A stretch of 9,770 nt of DNA. It comes from an uncultured Collinsella sp. (GTDB lineage: Bacteria; Actinomycetota; Coriobacteriia; Coriobacteriales; Coriobacteriaceae). The translations under genes were made by a program, and so were the position numbers. Numbering within the stretch: the first letter of the stretch is position 1; each line of letters begins with the position of its first letter. Below are positions 5,820 to 9,770 of this stretch, one piece after another. The notes under the pieces were generated by a model. It had not been told where the DNA came from, searched no databases, and was given only the letters and a program-made list of their open reading frames with translations. The stretch spans positions 1 to 9,770 of the forward strand of contig USOG01000043.1 of the NCBI GenBank assembly GCA_900556365.1, written 5' to 3'.

Positions 5820-6953
5820 ATGCAGCATTCGAATCATCGCACCGCAGCGCTCATTGCGTCGAAGCCGGCTCGTATCATCACGAGCGCCGCGCTCGCCGTT
5901 GCGCTGACGGCCACGCCGATGCTCTCCCCCGTTGCGGCGTATGCCGCCTCGCAGGCAACGCAGGACCAGCTTTCCGCAGCCCAGCAGAAGATCGAAGCCG
6001 CCACGAGCGCCTACAACGACGCCCGCACCAAGCTCGATGACCTGCAAAAGCAGATTGACTCCAATGAGGCAAGCATCGAGGAAATCGAGGCTAAGCTTCC
6101 CGAGCAGCAGGCCAAGGCAAGCTCCGCCATGCGCGATCTGTACAAGTATCAGAAGGGCACCAATCCCATCGTGAGCTTCCTGGTCAACGCGCAGAGCCTG
6201 GGCGAGTTCATCACGACCTGCAAATACACCAACCAGATCACGAGCTCGAGCGTCGACGAGATCGAAGAGCTTAATAACATGCAAACCGAACTCGAGCAGA
6301 ACAAGGCCGAGCTCCAGCAGGCCAAGTCACAGCTTGAGGCAGAGCAGAAAAACGCCGAGGATGCGCTGGCGCAGGCCCAGCAGCTCCGCAGCGAGGCACA
6401 GGCAAAAGCCGAGCAGGAAAATGCCGCTGAGCTTGCCAAGCTTGAGGCCGATAAGGCCGCTGCCGCCGAGAAGCTCTCGGGCGAGGGCGTAAGCGGCAGC
6501 AATTCCAGCAGCCAGGCCACCAACACCAACACCACCATCGACACCACGGTGAACAACGCCAATACCGGTAGCTCCGATTACGATTCGTTCGTTAATGAGT
6601 GGACAGGCCGCATCGACAATTATCTCGCCGGCTCCCCCATGGCAGGCCAGGGCTATAACTTTGCCGTCGCCGCTTGGAATACCGGTGTCGATCCCCGTTG
6701 GTCCCCCGCCATCGCCTGCATCGAGAGCACCAAGGGTGCTTATTGCGCCAATTCTTACAACGCTTGGGGCTGGAGTGCCCGTGGCGGCGGTTGGCGCAGC
6801 TTTGGCAGCTGGAGCGAGGGCATCTCCGCTCACGTTGCCTATCTGGGCGCCAACTACGGCTCCACCCTTACCCCGGCAGCGGCCAAAAAGTACTGCCCGC
6901 CCACGTGGCAGGACTGGTACAACAAAGTCGCCGCTCAGATGAACCGCATCTAA
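5820..6953 (+). CDS. Secreted coiled-coil protein with lysozyme-like C-terminal domain (peptidoglycan hydrolase)
   Basis: This is a probable exported cell-wall hydrolase of 377 residues. A signal peptide spans about residues 1-42 (basic start, hydrophobic 20-34, likely cut after AYA). Residues about 45-220 form a long Ala/Glu/Gln/Lys-rich coiled coil. Its middle, YQKGTNPIVSFLVNAQSLGEF, matches the hairpin region of PcsB/CwlO-type proteins that FtsEX controls in other bacteria. A Ser/Asn/Thr-rich linker (222-252) leads to the C-terminal domain (253-377), with ACIESTKGAYC, NAWGW, WSEGISAHV and KKYCPPTWQDWY. Glu302 in the IES motif is the likely catalytic acid, as in lysozyme or lytic-transglycosylase folds. 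Cysteines 300, 309 and 359 could form a disulfide. The ATG at 5820 is preferred over an in-frame TTG at 5805 because GAGG lies 6 bases upstream. The gene appears to stand alone. Confidence 0.85.
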   Translation: MQHSNHRTAALIASKPARIITSAALAVALTATPMLSPVAAYAASQATQDQLSAAQQKIEAATSAYNDARTKLDDLQKQIDSNEASIEEIEAKLPEQQAKASSAMRDLYKYQKGTNPIVSFLVNAQSLGEFITTCKYTNQITSSSVDEIEELNNMQTELEQNKAELQQAKSQLEAEQKNAEDALAQAQQLRSEAQAKAEQENAAELAKLEADKAAAAEKLSGEGVSGSNSSSQATNTNTTIDTTVNNANTGSSDYDSFVNEWTGRIDNYLAGSPMAGQGYNFAVAAWNTGVDPRWSPAIACIESTKGAYCANSYNAWGWSARGGGWRSFGSWSEGISAHVAYLGANYGSTLTPAAAKKYCPPTWQDWYNKVAAQMNRI

Positions 6954-6963
6954 GTGCAACTGC

Positions 6964-6992
6964 AAAGGGCCCCAATGGGGCCCTTTTCTTTT
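6964..6992 (+). terminator. Strong intrinsic terminator of the hydrolase gene
   Basis: A 10-bp perfect stem, AAAGGGCCCC with GGGGCCCTTT around an AAT loop, is followed by TTTTCTTTT. It starts 11 bases after the hydrolase stop. The U tract runs into the stop codon of the convergent kinase gene (6991-6993), so the two genes end with almost no spare sequence. On the minus strand the same stem is followed only by TTTGCAG and would terminate less well. Confidence 0.92.
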
Positions 6993-8370
6993 AGGTAGCG
7001 GAGGTATCGACGACGCCGGTCGCATTGGCAACCGCGACTATAACGATCATGCATAGGAGCAGCACACCCAATGCCTTGAGCCAGAGCTTCGCGAGTTTCT
7101 TGCCGCGATAGCTGTCGAGCGGTGCGAATCGCCGACGAAGACGGCGCTTATCGAGCAGCGCAAAATGCATAAGCACCATAAGGCCATCGACAAAGAAAAA
7201 ATACTCGATTATGAGAAGCCACGTCGGGTAGCTTTGGTTTGCTCCCGTGGGGTGAAAGACGGCAAAGTGACTTCCGGCAAAGAACACAAGCAGCGAGAAG
7301 CAGACGAGCGTATTCCAAATACGCCCCAGAGACTCCGGAACGCGAGAGAGCAGACCGCATGCAGCGGAGGCGGCAGGCCTAGGAAGCCCTGTGGGGTTCT
7401 GGAGCCCTTGGGGCGTCAACACCGTCTCCGAGGCCGGAGTACGGACAGGCGCAGGCGCAGGAGGCCGCACGGGGCGACTTAGATCGTATGCCGCGCGCGT
7501 CGCCCGTCCCAACGCTTCCGCGCTCGCAAAACGCTTGGCCGGGTCGAGCGCCATCGACATGCAGACGGCATCGGCAAGTGGAGTGGGAATGCCGCGTGCC
7601 TCGCATTGCTCGCGCATGTCGAGCCCTGGTTTAGGGTCGACTCCCGTCAAGCAGAAGAACAACAGGGCTCCAAGTGCGTAGACGTCGCTGCGCACGCTCG
7701 TCTGCCCAAACCCATACTGCTCGGGCGGCGCATAGGGCCGTGTCCCAAACTTGACGGTATCGGCATCGGCGCCATCGCGCCATACGCGCGCGATCCCCAA
7801 GTCGATAATCACCAGCGATGAAAACGTCAGGCCGTCATCAGGCGTATAGTTGGCACCTGTCACGATGATATTCGACGGCTTGAGGTCGCGATGGATCACC
7901 GGCGCCGACGTCTCCCCCGCCATTGCAAAACCGGCGTGGAGCTCGCCCACGGCATCGCATAGGGCAGGATACAACTCGTGCGCATAATCGGGGGTGGCTC
8001 CCAGACGGTCCACCAGCGCCCCGAGCGTCTCCCCTTCGATGTATTCCATAACCACGTTGAGCTCGTCGCCCACACGACGACAATCGACGATTCTGGGCAG
8101 GTGCTCAAAACGCCTGCCTGCCCGCTGGGCGGCAAACAGACGCTCGTATGCCCCGCCGATTTGAGCCGAAGCATCGATGCGTTTGCGGACAAAGGGGCCG
8201 AGCGAACCACCGCCGGTTCCTTCAAAGTACACAAGCTCGGTTGTTTCAACGGACGAGCGCTTAAGTACACGCTCCACGCGATAGCTGTCGTCGCGATCGA
8301 GCGACGCCAGGTGCTCGGCAAGCGCTGTGGTCAGCTCGTCATCGGAATATGTTGGGGTCTGAGTATCCAT
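6991..8370 (-). CDS. Membrane-anchored eukaryote-like Ser/Thr protein kinase
   Basis: This is a cytoplasmic Hanks-type kinase domain (about residues 30-290 of 459) with a C-terminal membrane anchor. Visible motifs are a probable ATP-contacting Lys in FVRKRID (about 63), Glu in AYERLF (76), catalytic HRDLKPSN (160-167, Asp162), metal-binding DLG in place of DFG (190-192), GTRPYAPPEQ (209-218) and SDVYALG (228-234). The glycine-rich loop is not recognisable (VLKRSSVETTELVY). A Pro-rich linker (299-320) precedes three hydrophobic helices at about 351-373, 384-405 and 430-452. There is no PASTA or other external sensor. The start is uncertain: ATG 8370 has GGAGG only 2 bases away, ATG 8382 or 8379 has no clear site, and GTG 8400 would add 10 residues. 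It is the last gene of a probable lipoprotein-HTH-kinase operon. The catalytic residues are intact, so it is probably active. Confidence 0.9.
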   Translation of the reverse strand: MDTQTPTYSDDELTTALAEHLASLDRDDSYRVERVLKRSSVETTELVYFEGTGGGSLGPFVRKRIDASAQIGGAYERLFAAQRAGRRFEHLPRIVDCRRVGDELNVVMEYIEGETLGALVDRLGATPDYAHELYPALCDAVGELHAGFAMAGETSAPVIHRDLKPSNIIVTGANYTPDDGLTFSSLVIIDLGIARVWRDGADADTVKFGTRPYAPPEQYGFGQTSVRSDVYALGALLFFCLTGVDPKPGLDMREQCEARGIPTPLADAVCMSMALDPAKRFASAEALGRATRAAYDLSRPVRPPAPAPVRTPASETVLTPQGLQNPTGLPRPAASAACGLLSRVPESLGRIWNTLVCFSLLVFFAGSHFAVFHPTGANQSYPTWLLIIEYFFFVDGLMVLMHFALLDKRRLRRRFAPLDSYRGKKLAKLWLKALGVLLLCMIVIVAVANATGVVDTSAT

Positions 8371-8400
8371 AGCCTCCATCATAGCGCAGGGCGCAGACAC

Positions 8401-8468
8401 CCCATGGCATCCGCGCCCCGTTCGTTTGCATCGTTGTTCGACAACTCCGCCGGCTCAGATATCAGCCG
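8401..8468 (-). other. Gap with two small stem-loops between HTH and kinase genes
   Basis: Two short stems lie here: GTTGT/ACAAC around TCG (8433-8445), and CGGCT/AGCCG around CAGATATC (8451-8468), which ends at the HTH stop codon. Neither has a U tract. They could tune how much kinase is made relative to the HTH protein. No promoter is evident. Confidence 0.25.
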
Positions 8469-8891
8469 CTAACTCACCGTCTCCTCGCCAAAGCGATACA
8501 GCTCCTCGTTGACCTTTTGGAGGCTGCACCCGCGATCGATGCAAAAGATGATAATCGCATCGCGGCGGTCCTTGCAGTTAAGGACGCTTACCCCGGCAGC
8601 CGTCAGCGCACGGTTGGTCTCTTTGAGCGTCAGCGCCATCGCAAAGGCAATCTGCAGCACCTTATTACGACTCGGATGACGCGCACCGGTAAAGATCTGA
8701 TAGCCAAAGGTCTCATTGAGATCGGCCATACGAACCACGCGCGAGCGCTCCAAGCCCTTTTCCTGCAGTAGCTGCTTCAGGTAGTCCGAAAGCGACGGGG
8801 CGGCAAAGTCGTGCTCCCTGATATAGCCATCGATGTTCGGCGCATCGAGAAGCTCATTGAGCAACTCCTCGGTCAGCTTTTTATCGGGCAT
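8469..8891 (-). CDS. Small helix-turn-helix (XRE-like) protein
   Basis: This 140-residue cytoplasmic protein is a likely DNA-binding regulator. A helical N-terminus (1-34) leads to an XRE-like five-helix unit at about 35-105. Its key pieces are LSDYLKQLLQEKGL, then SRVVRMADLNETFGYQIFTG as the helix-turn-helix, then PSRNKVLQIAFAMALTLKETNRAL. The C-terminal tail (KDRRDAIIIFCIDRGCSLQKVNEELYRFG, described here in parts at about 107-135) appears to be a second helical module. The ATG at 8891 has GGGAGG and GAGG upstream. It lies 39 bases after the lipoprotein stop and before the kinase, on the same strand. That placement suggests it is the kinase's output or a regulator of this operon. Protein-protein interaction rather than DNA binding cannot be excluded. 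Confidence 0.75.
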   Translation of the reverse strand: MPDKKLTEELLNELLDAPNIDGYIREHDFAAPSLSDYLKQLLQEKGLERSRVVRMADLNETFGYQIFTGARHPSRNKVLQIAFAMALTLKETNRALTAAGVSVLNCKDRRDAIIIFCIDRGCSLQKVNEELYRFGEETVS

Positions 8892-8930
8892 ACGACCTCA
8901 CCTCCCATACGGCGCAACGGTAGCGACATG

Positions 8931-9476
8931 CTAGGCCAACACCCAGCTTGCAGTGGCAGACTTATCAAACATGTTGGCAAAATACAGTGCCTTCTTGATA
9001 TCGCCATCAAAGTAGATATTGCCCGCCACAGAGCCACCAGCGGCAAGAGTACCAGACTGCAGCTCATCGGAGCCCTCGCTGTAGTAACCCTGATTCTGCT
9101 GAGCGCCGTTGGCGTCCTCGCCCTTCCAGTCGTAGATGTTGTAATCTGCGCCCTCATCGCCATTGTTGACGTACGTGACGTGAATGCCCGTCATGGTCGA
9201 ACCGTCATAATTTGTGAGGCCGGGCTGGACGGAATCGACAACGACGGAAAGACCGGCAGCCGTGGTCACCGTCGCACCAACCGCCAGGTCAGTCGTAGAC
9301 TGTTCTTCCTTCTTCGCCTCTTCCTTCTTGTCGCCATCGCCAGCGTCCTCGGTGACGGTCGCCTTATCGCTACCACAACCGGCAAGAAGAACGGCAGTCC
9401 CCATGGCGACGGTGGCGAATGCGCCAAGTGCAGCGCGACGGCTCAGCAGCACTTCGTTTTCGAGCTTTTTCATCAT
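8931..9476 (-). CDS. Probable Tat-exported lipoprotein with DUF4352-like domain
   Basis: This 181-residue protein is predicted to be anchored on the outer face of the membrane. The N-terminus has a twin-arginine signal, LLSRRAALGAF (Arg13-Arg14), a hydrophobic run (16-32) and a lipobox LAGC with Cys34 as the lipid-bearing residue. A charged Asp/Glu/Lys-rich tether (about 43-60) follows. The C-terminal part (about 64-181) resembles the DUF4352 immunoglobulin-like fold: GLSVVVDSVQ, GIHVTYVNNGDEGADYNIYDW, then SGTLAAGGSVAGNIYFDGD. Such domains are common in Gram-positive envelope lipoproteins of unknown role. Adjacent starts exist at 9476 and 9473; the second has the better spacing (7 bases) from GGAAGG. 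It is the first gene of a likely operon with the HTH protein and kinase, so it may act as the extracellular sensing or effector part. Confidence 0.82.
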   Translation of the reverse strand: MMKKLENEVLLSRRAALGAFATVAMGTAVLLAGCGSDKATVTEDAGDGDKKEEAKKEEQSTTDLAVGATVTTAAGLSVVVDSVQPGLTNYDGSTMTGIHVTYVNNGDEGADYNIYDWKGEDANGAQQNQGYYSEGSDELQSGTLAAGGSVAGNIYFDGDIKKALYFANMFDKSATASWVLA

Positions 9477-9478
9477 GC

Positions 9479-9532
9479 ATCCTTCCTACGATCCGGCTAC
9501 CGTGCCGGCACACAGCACATCGTAGGAAGGAT
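9479..9532 (-). promoter_or_regulatory. RBS-sequestering leader hairpin of the lipoprotein gene
   Basis: ATCCTTCCTACGAT (9479-9492) and ATCGTAGGAAGGAT (9519-9532) form a perfect 14-bp inverted repeat separated by 26 bases. In the minus-strand mRNA, the arm next to the start codon contains AGGAAGGA, the ribosome-binding site. The distal arm is its full complement. An inner CCGGC/GCCGG hairpin (9493-9508) or the palindrome GTGCCGGCAC (9502-9511) can stack inside. If folded, translation initiation should be blocked. It could be a translational switch, a protein-binding RNA site or a DNA operator. Confidence 0.6.
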
Positions 9533-9546
9533 TAAACTTGAATTCA

Positions 9547-9561
9547 TTAGCTGAGAGCTAA
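9547..9561 (-). other. Small stem-loop near the predicted transcript start
   Basis: TTAGCT (9547-9552) pairs with AGCTAA (9556-9561) around a 3-base loop. On the minus strand it lies at about the predicted 5' end of the lipoprotein mRNA, upstream of the RBS-masking hairpin. A stem this close to the 5' end could protect the RNA from decay. Confidence 0.35.
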
Positions 9562-9567
9562 GGTTGC

Positions 9568-9596
9568 CATATAGAGGAGCACGAAGCGCGTGTCCA
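9568..9596 (-). promoter_or_regulatory. Predicted promoter of the lipoprotein-HTH-kinase operon
   Basis: On the minus strand, TGGACA (9596-9591; 5 of 6 to the -35 consensus) is followed after exactly 17 bases by TATATG (9573-9568; 4 of 6 to the -10). Transcription would begin near 9561 and give a leader of about 85 bases that contains both hairpins. It is the best-spaced pair in this gap, but not experimentally supported. Confidence 0.4.
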
Positions 9597-9659
9597 TCGC
9601 CGATGACACCTCGAGGCTTGCCAACATCGTTCTCAATTTTAAAACTGGAATTGTTACAC

Positions 9660-9770
9660 TTAAAAAAGCGGAATTTCACCATCATAGTTTTCCGCTTTTT
9701 CCAATAGCGGTCCTTTAGCTCCCATCGTAAACGCGATGTCGCTACTGCGGATAGAGAGCAGCTCCATTCC
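9660..9770 (-). CDS. 3' end of an unidentified protein gene, running off the window
   Basis: A minus-strand frame is open from the window edge to TAA at 9660-9662. It gives about 36 residues that include MELLSIRSSDIAF, TMGAKGPLLEKAENYDGE and the ending IPLF. The composition is protein-like, and the stop falls exactly in the U tract of a terminator, as expected for a real gene end. The family is not recognised. A second minus-strand frame is open across 9497-9769, but its translation looks random and it runs through the terminator and promoter. The shortness of the visible part keeps confidence modest. Confidence 0.5.
   Translation of the reverse strand, partial: GMELLSIRSSDIAFTMGAKGPLLEKAENYDGEIPLF
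9663..9700 (-). terminator. Intrinsic terminator overlapping a gene's 3' end
   Basis: AAAAAGCGGAA (9663-9673) pairs perfectly over 11 bp with TTCCGCTTTTT (9690-9700) around a 16-base loop. On the minus strand the stem ends in TTTTTTAAG, a good U tract that contains the stop codon of the partial gene. It insulates that gene from the lipoprotein operon. The plus-strand side also ends in TTTTT and may work in both directions. Confidence 0.75.

Noticed and set aside
9497..9769. A minus-strand frame open across the right-hand gap
   Set aside because: It runs through a terminator, the predicted promoter and part of the RBS hairpin. Its translation has no protein-like pattern.

Overview
The window is high-GC, gene-dense bacterial DNA. 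Gene content and protein style suggest an anaerobic gut actinobacterium of the Coriobacteriia, probably Collinsella-like. The pointers are a fused two-domain ECF ATPase followed by EcfT, a D-aspartate ligase/racemase pair, a PcsB/CwlO-type coiled-coil hydrolase, and a eukaryote-like kinase beside a small HTH protein. The taxon is inferred from style; no RNA gene or marker is present.

Layout from left to right. (1) 13-2503, plus strand: a double-ATPase EcfA overlapping an EcfT, the energising module of a vitamin or metal-type ECF importer. Its substrate-binding S component is not in the window. The pair ends at a strong hairpin terminator (2533-2569). (2) 2629-4716, minus strand: an ATP-grasp ligase of the D-aspartate ligase type, then an aspartate/glutamate-racemase-family protein. 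Together they would make D-Asp and attach it to a peptidoglycan precursor. (3) 4951-5585, plus strand: a MOSC-domain gene broken by two single-base expansions, one in a T run and one in a C run. (4) 5586-5819: a non-coding stretch with several odd-length palindromes, upstream of (5) 5820-6953, plus strand: a secreted coiled-coil protein with a lysozyme-like C-terminal domain, closed by a textbook terminator. (6) 6991-9476, minus strand, transcribed right to left: a probable Tat-exported DUF4352-like lipoprotein, a small HTH protein and a membrane-anchored Ser/Thr kinase. They form a likely three-gene signalling operon. Its predicted leader RNA can fold into a 14-bp perfect stem that buries the lipoprotein's ribosome-binding site. 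(7) 9660-9770, minus strand: the probable 3' end of a further gene that runs off the window and ends inside a terminator.

Two themes link the genes. Regions 2 and 5 act on the cell wall (cross-bridge amino acid supply and wall cleavage). Region 6 looks like an envelope-sensing unit: an outer lipoprotein, a membrane kinase and a DNA-binding protein. The features most worth a second look are the RBS-masking leader of the lipoprotein/HTH/kinase operon, the palindrome cluster before the hydrolase, and the double homopolymer frameshift in the MOSC gene. No gene-free stretch exceeds 300 bases.
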